Below, one piece after another: positions 29,226 through 38,865 of a DNA stretch of 64,000 nt. Origin of the DNA: Fictibacillus arsenicus (lineage in GTDB: Bacteria; Bacillota; Bacilli; Bacillales; Fictibacillaceae); assembly GCF_001642935.1 (NCBI RefSeq), contig NZ_CP016761.1, positions 2,170,001-2,234,000 of the forward strand, read 5' to 3'. The position numbers and the translations under genes were made by a program. Each line of letters starts with the position of its first letter. The stretch's first letter is position 1. The notes under the pieces were generated by a model. It had not been told where the DNA came from, ran no database searches, and worked only from the letters and a program-made list of their open reading frames with translations.

Positions 29226-30407
29226 ATGAAAAAGCAAATATGTATAGTCGGAAGCGGTACATCGGGTTTGCAGCTTGCTTACGCACTTAAAGAAGATTTC
29301 GTTGTTACAGTCATTCACGCTAGCTCTGCGGAAAAAATCCGTTCAGGACGTGTCATGTCTACTCAAGTACATTTTGGTACAACACGAGCACGGGAAAGCA
29401 GATTTCATATGCCAAAATGGGATGATAGTAATCCACTGAAGAGTATTCATATCACAATCGGAACTCAAAAATTATTTACAGGGATGTTAAAAGAAGATGC
29501 ATTGTCTGTAGATCAGCGACTTTATTATTCCGCGTGTATGAACGACCTTGAATCAAATGGGGTTACATTTCGTCAGTTTAAATTAACTACTGAGTACTTA
29601 GAGCAGTTAGTAGATGATTATGACCTAGTGATTGACTGTACAGGAAAATCAGGCCCTCTCTTCCCTTTCCCTATTATTAGTGAACTTTCCCCATTTGATA
29701 TGCCCCAGCGAAAATGCATCACTGGCTACTTTTTAGGGATTAAACCTAATGTACCTTTAGGTGTAAATGTAACTGTACTTCCTGAAACCGGTGAAATGTT
29801 TGAAATTCCCGCCGTTACAGAACAAGGCCCTGTCACGATACTATTCATTATGGCTGTGCCAGACAAAGAACTAGATACTTTTAAAGGTGTCAAGGACCAT
29901 ATTGAATTCACTATGCAAATGAAACAATCTGTTCAAAAATTCTTCCCTGAGATATACAGACGAATGAATATAGAGGAATTCGCTTTAACGGATGAGAATG
30001 CCTTCCTTCAAGTTGCAATTAATCCGGAAATTCGAAAGCCTTATCTAACCTTTAATGATAAACTCATTGTTGGATGCGGTGACAGTGTTTTTCTTAATGA
30101 TCCTATCACTGGTCAGGGCTGTAATCTCTCATCTTATTGTGCAGAGCAGTTATATGAAACCCTGATTGATTATAAACATGACAAATGGGATGAAAACCTA
30201 GGTGAAACATATTGGGATCGAACAAAAGAATATGTAAAAGAAGTCACTGAATGGACAAACGCAATGACACAGCCCCTTCCACAGCATGTCGTTCAATTAT
30301 TAATGAATGGTGCAAAGAATCAGGAACAAGCTGATCGTATAGCGGAGTGGTTTGCTGATCCAAAATCAGCTCATGAAGCCTTTTTCCAAAAACAAGGATC
30401 TAATTAA
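29226..30407 (+). CDS. Styrene/indole monooxygenase-like FAD protein (StyA family)
   Basis: A 393-residue flavoprotein related to the epoxidase component of two-component styrene/indole monooxygenases. The FAD-binding Rossmann loop is at the very N-terminus (ICIVGSGTSGLQLAYAL), and the second FAD motif is VGCGDSVFLNDPITGQGCN near residue 296. The middle region fits the StyA substrate-binding domain. The start is the ATG at 29226 with AAAGGAG upstream; an earlier in-frame ATG (29163) lacks one. Such enzymes need reduced FAD from a separate reductase, and no styB-like gene is nearby. The substrate is unknown. Its terminator was hit by the IS pair. Confidence 0.85.
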   Translation: MKKQICIVGSGTSGLQLAYALKEDFVVTVIHASSAEKIRSGRVMSTQVHFGTTRARESRFHMPKWDDSNPLKSIHITIGTQKLFTGMLKEDALSVDQRLYYSACMNDLESNGVTFRQFKLTTEYLEQLVDDYDLVIDCTGKSGPLFPFPIISELSPFDMPQRKCITGYFLGIKPNVPLGVNVTVLPETGEMFEIPAVTEQGPVTILFIMAVPDKELDTFKGVKDHIEFTMQMKQSVQKFFPEIYRRMNIEEFALTDENAFLQVAINPEIRKPYLTFNDKLIVGCGDSVFLNDPITGQGCNLSSYCAEQLYETLIDYKHDKWDENLGETYWDRTKEYVKEVTEWTNAMTQPLPQHVVQLLMNGAKNQEQADRIAEWFADPKSAHEAFFQKQGSN

Positions 30408-30414
30408 ACACAAA

Positions 30415-30437
30415 AAAGCACCCTGTGAAGGTGCTTT
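30415..30437. repeat. Left 23-bp target duplication (terminator hairpin) of the IS pair
   Basis: AAAGCACC-loop-GGTGCTTT, an 8-bp stem with a 7-nt loop. The same 23 bp recur at 33513-33535 on the other side of the IS pair. The A-run to its left survives, but the T-run that should follow on the right was displaced by the insertion. Confidence 0.92.
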
Positions 30438-30449
30438 CAGAACGTAGAC

Positions 30450-30494
30450 AAACCCCATCTCAAATTGATTTGAGATGGGGTTTGTTCATTTTTT
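30450..30494 (+). terminator. Inward-facing terminator at left end of IS copy A
   Basis: A perfect 15-bp stem, AAACCCCATCTCAAA with TTTGAGATGGGGTTT, loop TTGA, then GTTCATTTTTT. It would stop outside transcription entering the element from the left. Confidence 0.85.
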
Positions 30495-30524
30495 CTAGGT
30501 TTTCCAAAGGAATTCTAGCTTAAC

Positions 30525-31268
30525 TTACACTGGACATGGACCTCGCCATGTCCAGTTTGCCAGTTTTTTAAGATTCATGGCAGCGAAAGTAAGCATCGCG
30601 TGCGCGGAAACTTTTTTAAGCCCTCTCAGCTTCGTCCAACGCATACCATGCTTTTCTTTTGCATCAGCGAAGACACGTTCAATCGTTTCTTTTCGCTGTG
30701 CATATATTTTTTTATTCTCCTCCGTATGACGAAGGTGATCGGCTTCCTCCAAGTACTCCTCCCAGATGTGCCGGTGGATCATCTTGATGTGCTGTTTACT
30801 CTGCGTACATTGAGAAAGCAAAGGACACTGTTTGCACTTCAAAGGATTGGAAGCGTATTGACGATAGCCCTCGCGGGTCGTCGTTCTATAGGGTAACGTT
30901 TCGCCTTGCGGACATATGTATTGATCGTAATGTTCATCGTAAACATATTCGTACTTCTTCATGTATCCATCTTTGGTTTTCGGTCGTGTGTAAGGCATTA
31001 CTGGGCGAATTTCCTGGTCCATCAAAAACTTGGCAATCGGCGGTGTTTTATATCCTGCATCTACAGCTAAGGCGTTCGGTTTTCCTACGTTTTCTAACAA
31101 CTGATTTACAAGTGGCTCGAGCATTCTACTGTCATGAACATTGGCTCCGGTGACGAGACTTCCAAGAATAAAACCTCTTGAATCACTGGCGGTGTGAAAA
31201 GAGTACGCAAACAGCTTTTCCCGTTCGTCCTTTACATAGTAGCCACTCTCCGGATCCGTAGTGCTCAC
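30525..31268 (-). CDS. IS1182-type transposase, C-terminal part (orfB), copy A
   Basis: This frame encodes 247 residues from a nominal GTG. The normal product is probably a -1 frameshift fusion with orfA (about 451 residues in total, the usual IS1182 length). It holds the rest of the DDE domain: the second acidic residue in NALAVDAGYKTPP and the distal acidic region RKETIERVFADAKEKHG. A cysteine-rich insertion (ICPQGETL, LKCKQCPLLSQC) is typical of the family. No ribosome binding site precedes the GTG, which favours frameshifting over independent initiation. Confidence 0.85.
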   Translation of the reverse strand: MSTTDPESGYYVKDEREKLFAYSFHTASDSRGFILGSLVTGANVHDSRMLEPLVNQLLENVGKPNALAVDAGYKTPPIAKFLMDQEIRPVMPYTRPKTKDGYMKKYEYVYDEHYDQYICPQGETLPYRTTTREGYRQYASNPLKCKQCPLLSQCTQSKQHIKMIHRHIWEEYLEEADHLRHTEENKKIYAQRKETIERVFADAKEKHGMRWTKLRGLKKVSAHAMLTFAAMNLKKLANWTWRGPCPV

Positions 31269-31303
31269 TTTAACTTCTTTCGTATCTTCTTTTGTTTGAG
31301 GGG

Positions 31304-31879
31304 TTAGTGCTTTTTTCCGTGTGCCTCACGGTCGATATTGATTTCTTCTTCAAGTTTGTTTTGATAGCTGCGCGTTTCCACACGTACTATCTTCTTATCA
31401 AACTTCTTCTTATTGGCATTGGCTTTCACATGCGTGGAATCGATAAAAGCAATAGTGGGATCAACCAGACCATAATTCGTAGCTTCACGTAGAATCCGAT
31501 AGAAGATCTGTTCGAAAAGATCACTATCATGGAAACGACGTGCGTAATTCTTCCCGAACGTTGAAAAATGAGGTATCTTCTCGCTGAAGTCATAGCCTAA
31601 AAACCAACGATAAGCGACATTCGTTTCAATCTCTTTTATCGTTTGGCGCATTGATCGAATACCAAATAAATATTGAAGGAGCACCATTTTGACTAAAACA
31701 ACAGGGTCCACGCTCGGTCTGCCATTATCCAAAGAATATGTATGTTTTACGGCATCATAAATAAAGTCAAAATCCATGACTTGATCAATTTTTCGTACCA
31801 AATGATCCTGAGGTACAAGCTCGTCAAGAGCTGCTAGAGTAACTTGGTGACGTCCTTCAGTAGAATGCTTAGATAACAT
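31304..31879 (-). CDS. IS1182-type transposase, N-terminal part (orfA), copy A
   Basis: 191 residues, starting at the ATG at 31879 with AGGGGAG 8 nt upstream; the first in-frame TTG (31897) overlaps that site. It carries the family's N-terminal domain (DHLVRKIDQVMDF, RPSVDPVVLVKMVLLQYLFGIRSMRQ) and the first catalytic aspartate in IAFIDSTHVKANANKKK. It stops a few codons past the slippery heptamer A-AAA-AAG, from which a -1 shift enters orfB without loss of any family sequence. Confidence 0.87.
   Translation of the reverse strand: MLSKHSTEGRHQVTLAALDELVPQDHLVRKIDQVMDFDFIYDAVKHTYSLDNGRPSVDPVVLVKMVLLQYLFGIRSMRQTIKEIETNVAYRWFLGYDFSEKIPHFSTFGKNYARRFHDSDLFEQIFYRILREATNYGLVDPTIAFIDSTHVKANANKKKFDKKIVRVETRSYQNKLEEEINIDREAHGKKH
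31310..31316 (-). other. Slippery heptamer A-AAA-AAG for -1 frameshift, copy A
   Basis: In the orfA frame the codons read GGA AAA AAG CAC TAA. A slip of one base back at A-AAA-AAG yields KKALTPQTKEDTKEV and runs into orfB. A GAGG 7 nt upstream could act as a stimulatory internal ribosome binding site. Copy B has the same heptamer at 32861-32867. Confidence 0.75.
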
Positions 31880-31921
31880 GTAAATTTCTCCCCTCAAACA
31901 TTATCTAATTTAATTCTACAA

Positions 31922-31960
31922 TAAAAAAAGCTTGTAGACATCTGACTTTGTCTACAAGCT
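31922..31960 (-). terminator. Inward-facing terminator at right end of IS copy A
   Basis: On the - strand AGCTTGTAGACA pairs with TGTCTACAAGCT over 12 bp, followed by seven T residues. The inverted repeat itself forms one arm. It faces into the element, upstream of the transposase gene. Confidence 0.85.
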
Positions 31961-31961
31961 G

Positions 31962-31988
31962 AGAGGTCTCTTCTTATAAGAGACCTCT
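31962..31988. repeat. 27-bp foreign hairpin between the two IS copies
   Basis: AGAGGTCTCT-TCTTATA-AGAGACCTCT: perfect 10-bp arms and a 7-nt loop, exactly filling the space between the two elements. It is unlike the 23-bp hairpin duplicated outside, so it comes from a different insertion site. Confidence 0.9.
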
Positions 31989-32000
31989 CAGAACGTAGAC

Positions 32001-32045
32001 AAACCCCATCTCAAATTGATTTGAGATGGGGTTTGTTCATTTTTT
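32001..32045 (+). terminator. Inward-facing terminator at left end of IS copy B
   Basis: The same 15-bp stem with TTGA loop and T-run as at the left end of copy A. Confidence 0.85.
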
Positions 32046-32075
32046 CTAGGTTTTCCAAAGGAATTCTAGCTTAAC

Positions 32076-32819
32076 TTACACTGGACATGGACCTCGCCAT
32101 GTCCAGTTTGCCAGTTTTTTAAGATTCATGGCAGCGAAAGTAAGCATCGCGTGCGCGGAAACTTTTTTAAGCCCTCTCAGCTTCGTCCAACGCATACCAT
32201 GCTTTTCTTTTGCATCAGCGAAGACACGTTCAATCGTTTCTTTTCGCTGTGCATATATTTTTTTATTCTCCTCCGTATGACGAAGGTGATCGGCTTCCTC
32301 CAAGTACTCCTCCCAGATGTGCCGGTGGATCATCTTGATGTGCTGTTTACTCTGCGTACATTGAGAAAGCAAAGGACACTGTTTGCACTTCAAAGGATTG
32401 GAAGCGTATTGACGATAGCCCTCGCGGGTCGTCGTTCTATAGGGTAACGTTTCGCCTTGCGGACATATGTATTGATCGTAATGTTCATCGTAAACATATT
32501 CGTACTTCTTCATGTATCCATCTTTGGTTTTCGGTCGTGTGTAAGGCATTACTGGGCGAATTTCCTGGTCCATCAAAAACTTGGCAATCGGCGGTGTTTT
32601 ATATCCTGCATCTACAGCTAAGGCGTTCGGTTTTCCTACGTTTTCTAACAACTGATTTACAAGTGGCTCGAGCATTCTACTGTCATGAACATTGGCTCCG
32701 GTGACGAGACTTCCAAGAATAAAACCTCTTGAATCACTGGCGGTGTGAAAAGAGTACGCAAACAGCTTTTCCCGTTCGTCCTTTACATAGTAGCCACTCT
32801 CCGGATCCGTAGTGCTCAC
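32076..32819 (-). CDS. IS1182-type transposase, C-terminal part (orfB), copy B
   Basis: Identical in its 247 residues to orfB of copy A. It keeps the DAGYKTPP block and the RVFADAKEKHG region of the DDE domain and the cysteine-rich insertion. Expression is expected only through the -1 frameshift from orfA at 32861-32867. Confidence 0.85.
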   Translation of the reverse strand: MSTTDPESGYYVKDEREKLFAYSFHTASDSRGFILGSLVTGANVHDSRMLEPLVNQLLENVGKPNALAVDAGYKTPPIAKFLMDQEIRPVMPYTRPKTKDGYMKKYEYVYDEHYDQYICPQGETLPYRTTTREGYRQYASNPLKCKQCPLLSQCTQSKQHIKMIHRHIWEEYLEEADHLRHTEENKKIYAQRKETIERVFADAKEKHGMRWTKLRGLKKVSAHAMLTFAAMNLKKLANWTWRGPCPV

Positions 32820-32854
32820 TTTAACTTCTTTCGTATCTTCTTTTGTTTGAGGGG

Positions 32855-33430
32855 TTAGTGCTTTTTTCCGTGTGCCTCACGGTCGATATTGATTTCTTCT
32901 TCAAGTTTGTTTTGATAGCTGCGCGTTTCCACACGTACTATCTTCTTATCAAACTTCTTCTTATTGGCATTGGCTTTCACATGCGTGGAATCGATAAAAG
33001 CAATAGTGGGATCAACCAGACCATAATTCGTAGCTTCACGTAGAATCCGATAGAAGATCTGTTCGAAAAGATCACTATCATGGAAACGACGTGCGTAATT
33101 CTTCCCGAACGTTGAAAAATGAGGTATCTTCTCGCTGAAGTCATAGCCTAAAAACCAACGATAAGCGACATTCGTTTCAATCTCTTTTATCGTTTGGCGC
33201 ATTGATCGAATACCAAATAAATATTGAAGGAGCACCATTTTGACTAAAACAACAGGGTCCACGCTCGGTCTGCCATTATCCAAAGAATATGTATGTTTTA
33301 CGGCATCATAAATAAAGTCAAAATCCATGACTTGATCAATTTTTCGTACCAAATGATCCTGAGGTACAAGCTCGTCAAGAGCTGCTAGAGTAACTTGGTG
33401 ACGTCCTTCAGTAGAATGCTTAGATAACAT
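32855..33430 (-). CDS. IS1182-type transposase, N-terminal part (orfA), copy B
   Basis: Identical in its 191 residues to orfA of copy A, with the same ATG and AGGGGAG site. The frame break is in exactly the same place in both copies. A disabled element would be unlikely to give two fresh identical copies, so the split is best read as functional. Confidence 0.87.
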   Translation of the reverse strand: MLSKHSTEGRHQVTLAALDELVPQDHLVRKIDQVMDFDFIYDAVKHTYSLDNGRPSVDPVVLVKMVLLQYLFGIRSMRQTIKEIETNVAYRWFLGYDFSEKIPHFSTFGKNYARRFHDSDLFEQIFYRILREATNYGLVDPTIAFIDSTHVKANANKKKFDKKIVRVETRSYQNKLEEEINIDREAHGKKH

Positions 33431-33472
33431 GTAAATTTCTCCCCTCAAACATTATCTAATTTAATTCTACAA

Positions 33473-33511
33473 TAAAAAAAGCTTGTAGACATCTGACTTT
33501 GTCTACAAGCT
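33473..33511 (-). terminator. Right-end terminator of IS copy B, now downstream of metH
   Basis: The same IS-end hairpin with seven T residues on the - strand. It lies about 40 nt past the metH stop and probably replaces the native metH terminator, whose T-run was lost to the insertion. Confidence 0.8.
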
Positions 33512-33512
33512 G

Positions 33513-33535
33513 AAAGCACCCTGTGAAGGTGCTTT
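33513..33535. repeat. Right 23-bp target duplication (terminator hairpin) of the IS pair
   Basis: Identical to 30415-30437. Here the + strand T-run (TTTTTCTTTTT) is kept, but the A-run that served the - strand lies on the other side of the IS pair. Confidence 0.92.
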
Positions 33536-33550
33536 TTCTTTTTATACCTT

Positions 33551-36500
33551 TTAACTTAACACGTTGAAATATCTGGCTTCTGGGTGCGCAAATACTATAG
33601 CAGATACGGAGGCTTCGGGTTCCATCATACAGCCATCTGTTAACTGTATGCCGATATCTTCCGGTTGAATCAGTTTGAATAACTTTTCCTGATCTTCAAG
33701 TTCTGGGCATGCAGGATAGCCAAATGAAAACCGCTGCCCCTGATAGCGTGCTGAAAACCGCTCTCTCATTGTAAAATCAACGGAATCAGGAAATCCCCAG
33801 CGGTCACGCATTTGCTGATGAACGAGCTCTGCGAAACCTTCAGCAGTTTCAAGTGCCAATGCTTGAAGAGCGTGACTCTCTAAAAAACGTCCCTGCTCTT
33901 TCATGTCAGCAGCAAGCTCTCTTATGCCTGTACCCGCAGTTACAGAAAACAAGCCAACATAATCCATTTCCCCGCTATCTATTGACTTAAGGTAATCTGC
34001 TATACAGAGATGTGGCTCTTTGGACTGTCTTGGAAAATCAAATTTCTCAATAATTGTTTGATGATCTACAGGATCGTAAATCAAAACACTGTCTCCATCA
34101 GATTGTGCTGGAAAGAACTGATACATCGCAGAAGGATTTATTAAGTCTTTTTCTTTTGCCTCAGTTAACAACGTATCAACGATTGACTTGATATGAAGTG
34201 TCTTCTCGTCTTTTTCCTCAAGCAATCGTGATATCTTTCCTTTAACGCCAAGGTGATGACCTAAAAGCATCTGTAAATTAATATATGGCTGAATGTGAGA
34301 CAAGGAATAGTTTCTTAAAATATGCCTTTTTGTGTCACTTGGTATAAAAACCGGTGCTTTTTGTGATACGCTTGATCTTAATTTAACAGCCGTTGCAGTT
34401 GCAGTACCTCCATCGGATCGTCCAGAATCTAATACTATCGTTCTCTTTCTTTCACTAAAATCAGCCGCGAGCTTTTCATGATCCTCAGGAGTTTGAAGTT
34501 GATTTGCAAGTGATAAGCCTTCCATTGCATCTTTTGCGTACAGAACCATCCCATCATATTCCTTAGAGATTTTCGTATCGGTAAATTTTCTGGATAAAGC
34601 GGCGCCTCCAACTAAAATCGGTGTGGAAATACTCGCTTCACGCATGTCATTAGCAGTTAAAACCATTTGTTGAGCTGATTTTACCAACAAACCTGACAAC
34701 CCGATAATATCAGGTTTGTTCTTCTTTACAGCCTCAATCAATTCAAGCGGGGCGATTTTAATGCCTAAATCTATAACTTGGAATCCGTTGTTGCTTAATA
34801 TAATGTCTACCAGGTTTTTCCCAATATCATGAACATCACCTTTGACGGTTGCGAGCAATACCTTTCCTTTAGATGATGAATTATCGTTACTCTCCATGTA
34901 TGGTTCTAAAAATGCTACGGACGCTTTCATTACTTCTGCACTTTGAAGAACTTCAGCAACGATAAGCTGATTTTCGTTAAATAATCTTCCTACTTCTTTC
35001 ATGCCATCCATGAGCGGTCCGTTTATAATTTTTAGAGGTGCAGAGTATTGCTTTAATGCCAATTCTAAATCGGGAATTAACCCTTCCTTAGTTCCTTCTA
35101 AAATGTAGTATTGCAGCCGCTCTTCTAACGTCATGTCAGGTAGCTTCGATTTCGTTTCTTTCTTTTTCCCTCGATAAAATTCAGTAAAGATTGCCAATGC
35201 CTCATCAGTTGTTTTAAATAACAGGTTTTCCGCCATATCGATCTCGTCTTTAGAAATAAAAGCAAATCGTTCTAGTTTCTCTGTGTTTACAATCGCATAA
35301 TCTAGTCCCGCTTGTGTGCAGTGGTAGAGATATACGGCATTTAATACTTCCCGACCCACAGGTGGAAGTCCAAATGACACGTTGCTCACACCGAGAATCG
35401 TGAGACATTGAGGAAAACTCTCTTTAATCAGCCGGATTCCATCAACCGTTGCATTTGCTGAACCGATATACTGTTCGTCACCAGTTCCTACAGGAAAAAC
35501 GAGGGGGTCAAATATGATATCCGAAGGTGAGACTTTATATTTTTCCACCAAAAGCTGATACGACTTTGTTGCAATTTCAAGCTTTCGTTCTGCTGAAACA
35601 CCCATTCCTTTTTCATCGATGGTTCCTACTACAACTGCGGCTCCATACTTATGCAGAAGCGGAATCACTTTTTCAAATCGTTCTTCTCCGTCTTCAAGGT
35701 TAATAGAATTAATGATAGCTTTACCTTGTGAATATTTTAAAGCTAGCTCAATAACATCTTCATCAGTTGAGTCGATTACGAAAGGAATCTTTACCTTCTT
35801 AACTGCTTCTTTCATGAACTCTTCCATGTCATTTCGTTCATCTCTGTCTGGATCTGCTAAGCATACATCCAGTACATGTGCACCGCCTTTTACTTGAGCC
35901 CTTGCGATTTCAGCGGCTTCCTCAAACTTCTTCTCTGCAATAAGCCTCTTAAACTTTCTTGAGCCAATGACATTCGTACGCTCACCGACCATGATCGGCC
36001 TTAAAGTTGGGTCATCATAAATGAAAGGTTCAATTCCTGAGACCATATGCGTTTCATTCGTTTGAATCGATCGTGGTGAATAATTCTTCATTACTTTTGC
36101 TAATGCTTCTATATGTTTAGGCGTTGTTCCGCAGCAGCCTCCAACAATATTAAGCCAACCTTTTTCTGCAAATCCCGACAATTTAGCTGCTAAACTTTCG
36201 GGAGTCTCATGATAATTTCCTTCTTCATCCGGCAGCCCTGCATTCGGGTAACAGCTGACTGCAGATGTTGATAGATCTGAAAGTGAGCGGATATGGTCTT
36301 GCATAAATTCAGGTCCAGTTGCACAGTTTAAGCCAACTGCTAACGGATTCATGTGTTTTAATGAAATATAAAACGCTTCAATCGATTGACCAGCTAATGT
36401 TGTTCCCATCGGTTCGATGGTTCCTGATACCATGAGGGGAATTCTTTTTCCAGTTTGCTCAATCGCTTGTTTGATTCCTAAAAAACCTGCTTTTACATTA

Positions 36501-37003
36501 AGCATATCTTGACTTGTTTCTAATAGGAGCAGATCTGCACCGCCGTCGATCAGTCCTCTTGCTTGTTCTGCATAAGCTTCCTTTAACGCATCAAATGTCG
36601 TACCGCCAGTAACGCTTAATGTTTTCGTTGTTGGCCCCATAGATCCCGCAACAAAACGCGGCCATTTTTCGGAAGAAACTGCATCAGCTGCTTTTCTCGC
36701 AATTTCCGCTCCTAACTTATTAATCTCATAAGCTCGTACGCCAAGATCATACTCGTCTAAAACAAGATTAGTTCCCCCAAAGGTATTCGTTTCAATGATA
36801 TCTGCGCCAGCTTGCAGATACGTTAAGTGAATGGATTCAATAACATCTGGTGCTGTTACATTTAAATATTCATTACACCCGTCATATTCCTCGCCGCCAA
36901 AATCTTCTGCTGTGAGCTTTGCTTCTTGAAGCATCGTCCCCATTGCGCCATCCATAATTAATATTCTCTTTTTCAGCTGACCTTCTATTGATGTCTTAGG
37001 CAT
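33551..37003 (-). CDS. metH: Cobalamin-dependent methionine synthase
   Basis: Transfers the methyl group of 5-methyltetrahydrofolate to homocysteine through methylcobalamin. All four modules are present in 1150 residues: the homocysteine domain (1-305) with zinc ligands Cys227, Cys290 and Cys291 (VGGCCGTTP); the pterin domain (about 335-600; [14 protein letters not shown]); the cap and B12 domain (about 620-850) with DVHDIG at 723-728, whose His725 binds cobalt; and the reactivation domain with [11 protein letters not shown] near the C-terminus. The start overlaps the end of yitJ by 8 nt, so the two share the SAM riboswitch transcript. Its native terminator was split by the IS insertion. Confidence 0.96.
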   Translation of the reverse strand: MPKTSIEGQLKKRILIMDGAMGTMLQEAKLTAEDFGGEEYDGCNEYLNVTAPDVIESIHLTYLQAGADIIETNTFGGTNLVLDEYDLGVRAYEINKLGAEIARKAADAVSSEKWPRFVAGSMGPTTKTLSVTGGTTFDALKEAYAEQARGLIDGGADLLLLETSQDMLNVKAGFLGIKQAIEQTGKRIPLMVSGTIEPMGTTLAGQSIEAFYISLKHMNPLAVGLNCATGPEFMQDHIRSLSDLSTSAVSCYPNAGLPDEEGNYHETPESLAAKLSGFAEKGWLNIVGGCCGTTPKHIEALAKVMKNYSPRSIQTNETHMVSGIEPFIYDDPTLRPIMVGERTNVIGSRKFKRLIAEKKFEEAAEIARAQVKGGAHVLDVCLADPDRDERNDMEEFMKEAVKKVKIPFVIDSTDEDVIELALKYSQGKAIINSINLEDGEERFEKVIPLLHKYGAAVVVGTIDEKGMGVSAERKLEIATKSYQLLVEKYKVSPSDIIFDPLVFPVGTGDEQYIGSANATVDGIRLIKESFPQCLTILGVSNVSFGLPPVGREVLNAVYLYHCTQAGLDYAIVNTEKLERFAFISKDEIDMAENLLFKTTDEALAIFTEFYRGKKKETKSKLPDMTLEERLQYYILEGTKEGLIPDLELALKQYSAPLKIINGPLMDGMKEVGRLFNENQLIVAEVLQSAEVMKASVAFLEPYMESNDNSSSKGKVLLATVKGDVHDIGKNLVDIILSNNGFQVIDLGIKIAPLELIEAVKKNKPDIIGLSGLLVKSAQQMVLTANDMREASISTPILVGGAALSRKFTDTKISKEYDGMVLYAKDAMEGLSLANQLQTPEDHEKLAADFSERKRTIVLDSGRSDGGTATATAVKLRSSVSQKAPVFIPSDTKRHILRNYSLSHIQPYINLQMLLGHHLGVKGKISRLLEEKDEKTLHIKSIVDTLLTEAKEKDLINPSAMYQFFPAQSDGDSVLIYDPVDHQTIIEKFDFPRQSKEPHLCIADYLKSIDSGEMDYVGLFSVTAGTGIRELAADMKEQGRFLESHALQALALETAEGFAELVHQQMRDRWGFPDSVDFTMRERFSARYQGQRFSFGYPACPELEDQEKLFKLIQPEDIGIQLTDGCMMEPEASVSAIVFAHPEARYFNVLS

Positions 37004-38846
37004 TTTGCGACCTCCTTGCTAACAGGGATGGATGATTCATTCGTGCATATTTGGCTAACTCAACAGTTAGTTCATAACGCATAAATGGAGTGATGAGATA
37101 AATACCATTAAAAAGATCCATAGCTGTATCCAAAAGTGACTTTGCTATATTTAAGCCTTCAACGCTTGCTTGTTTAGGACTTTCTTTAAATTTCCCCATT
37201 TGTTCACGTACAGAGTCAGATAATTTTATCCCTGGCACTTCATGATGAAGAAATTCAGCATTTTGCGAACTCGTTAATGGCATTATTCCTATATAGATCG
37301 GTTTATCAATGTGTTTGGTGGCTTCATAGGTTTCAATTAGCTTTTCCTCTGAAAAAATAGGCTGACTTATAAAATAGTCTGCACCGTATTCAATCTTCTT
37401 TTCTAAACGTTCAACAGCTTTATCAATTAACCTGATATTTGGATTAAAAGCTGCTCCTACACTAAAAGAAGTTTTTTCTCCTAGTTCTTTTCCTGATAAT
37501 GATAATCCTTGATTAAACTGCTTAATGAGTTTGATCAGTTCGAATGAAGTGACATCATAAACAGATGATGCACCAGGAAAATCACCGACACTTGCTGGAT
37601 CTCCAGTTACAGCTAATATTTCACGTATTCCTTGTGTATGAAGACCCATTAAGTGTGATTGAAGTCCGATTAAATTCCGGTCGCGGCACGTAATATGAAC
37701 GAGCGGCCGAAGATTTAATTCTGACTGAACAATCGATCCTAATGCTGAGTTGCATATTCGTGGAGATGCAAGAGAATTATCAGCCAGTGTCAGAGCATCG
37801 ATTCCCGCTTCTTTTAAAGCCTTCGCACCCTCCATAAATCCAGACGTATCAAGCTTGCGAGGCGGGTCCAATTCAACAATGATGGATTGTTTCTTCTTTA
37901 CTTCTTCACAAAGCGGAACATACATAGACTTTGAAGCAGACTGAATTACAATATCTCTTTGTCTTTGTTTTACTTCTTTTTCTTTTACAGGCTGCAGGTT
38001 CTTAAGTTCATTCGAAAAAGCACGTATGTGTTCAGGTGTTGTACCGCAGCAGCCTCCTAGAACACTGACACCTTGCTCTCTGAACAGATGAGCACATTCT
38101 TTAAAATACTCAGCATCACTCTCATATTGGAACTTTCCATCTGAATATGAAGGCAGTGAGGCATTCGGAAACGCAGATATAAATGCTTTTTTAGGAATCG
38201 GTACTTCCTCAAGTGTCTTCAGCATGTGATAAGGACCTAACCGGCAATTTAATCCCACTACATCCGCACCGATTTCCTCAAGACGCAACAGAGCTTCTGA
38301 AATTGGGGTTCGGTCTTGCAGAAAACCTATTTCCTGAAGGGAAACTTGAGCAATCATTGGAAGAGACGTTTCTTTTCTAGCAATTTCTAATACGGTTTCG
38401 AGTTCTTGCAGATCGTAATACGTTTCCAGCTGTATACCGTCTACGTTTTCCATGAGTAAACAATAGAGCTGTTCACGAAAACTGCGTTTAATTTCATCAA
38501 GCGAAATACTGTTTGGTTTAATGCCGCGGATTCCGCCAATGGTTCCTACAACATATTCGTTTTTGGCAGCTCTTCTCGCAATTTGAACAGCTGCTTTGTT
38601 GATTTCTTTTACCTGATCTTGGAGGCCATAACGTTCTAGCTTTGAATAGTTGGCTGCATACGTATTTGTTTGAATGATGTCAGCGCCAGCATTTAGATAA
38701 GCCCGGTGAATATTATAGATTTGTTCCGGTTGCGAAAGATTTAATTCTTCGTAACAAAAATCCGAGCCGTATGAATACAGAAGCGTACCCATAGCACCGT
38801 CGCCGATTAAAATTTTGTTATGTTTTAAATCAGTTACTAAGCTCAT
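36996..38846 (-). CDS. yitJ: Bifunctional homocysteine S-methyltransferase / methylenetetrahydrofolate reductase (YitJ-like)
   Basis: A 616-residue fusion. Residues 1-290 are a homocysteine S-methyltransferase domain with zinc cysteines in VGLNCRLGP and [12 protein letters not shown]. The C-terminal half (about 320-600) is a methylenetetrahydrofolate reductase barrel ([26 protein letters not shown], and FISQPIF). The reductase makes the 5-methyl-THF that MetH consumes. The ATG has AAGGAGG upstream. It is the first gene after a SAM-I riboswitch and overlaps metH by 8 nt; high SAM should therefore switch both off. Confidence 0.94.
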   Translation of the reverse strand: MSLVTDLKHNKILIGDGAMGTLLYSYGSDFCYEELNLSQPEQIYNIHRAYLNAGADIIQTNTYAANYSKLERYGLQDQVKEINKAAVQIARRAAKNEYVVGTIGGIRGIKPNSISLDEIKRSFREQLYCLLMENVDGIQLETYYDLQELETVLEIARKETSLPMIAQVSLQEIGFLQDRTPISEALLRLEEIGADVVGLNCRLGPYHMLKTLEEVPIPKKAFISAFPNASLPSYSDGKFQYESDAEYFKECAHLFREQGVSVLGGCCGTTPEHIRAFSNELKNLQPVKEKEVKQRQRDIVIQSASKSMYVPLCEEVKKKQSIIVELDPPRKLDTSGFMEGAKALKEAGIDALTLADNSLASPRICNSALGSIVQSELNLRPLVHITCRDRNLIGLQSHLMGLHTQGIREILAVTGDPASVGDFPGASSVYDVTSFELIKLIKQFNQGLSLSGKELGEKTSFSVGAAFNPNIRLIDKAVERLEKKIEYGADYFISQPIFSEEKLIETYEATKHIDKPIYIGIMPLTSSQNAEFLHHEVPGIKLSDSVREQMGKFKESPKQASVEGLNIAKSLLDTAMDLFNGIYLITPFMRYELTVELAKYARMNHPSLLARRSQNA

Positions 38847-38865
38847 GTCAGCCTCCTTATATAAA

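Larger units (their letters stand above)
30438..31961 (-). mobile_element. IS1182-family insertion sequence, copy A
   Basis: A 1524-bp element with imperfect terminal inverted repeats: CAGAACGTAGACAAA at the left and CAGCTTGTAGACAAA at the right (read inward), 12 of 15 matching. It carries a split transposase on the - strand and an inward-facing terminator at each end. The boundaries come from comparison of the two copies and the flanking duplication. It appears identical to copy B, in the same orientation, 27 bp away. Confidence 0.93.
31989..33512 (-). mobile_element. IS1182-family insertion sequence, copy B
   Basis: The second 1524-bp copy, in the same orientation as copy A, with the same ends and the same split transposase; both ORF products are identical between copies. 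The near-perfect identity shows recent duplication. Its right end abuts the second copy of the 23-bp terminator hairpin, next to the metH 3' end. Confidence 0.93.

Noticed and set aside
30525-31879. Transposase as a pseudogene
   Set aside because: The frame break is at a canonical slippery heptamer and is shared by two identical recent copies, so programmed frameshifting explains it better than decay.
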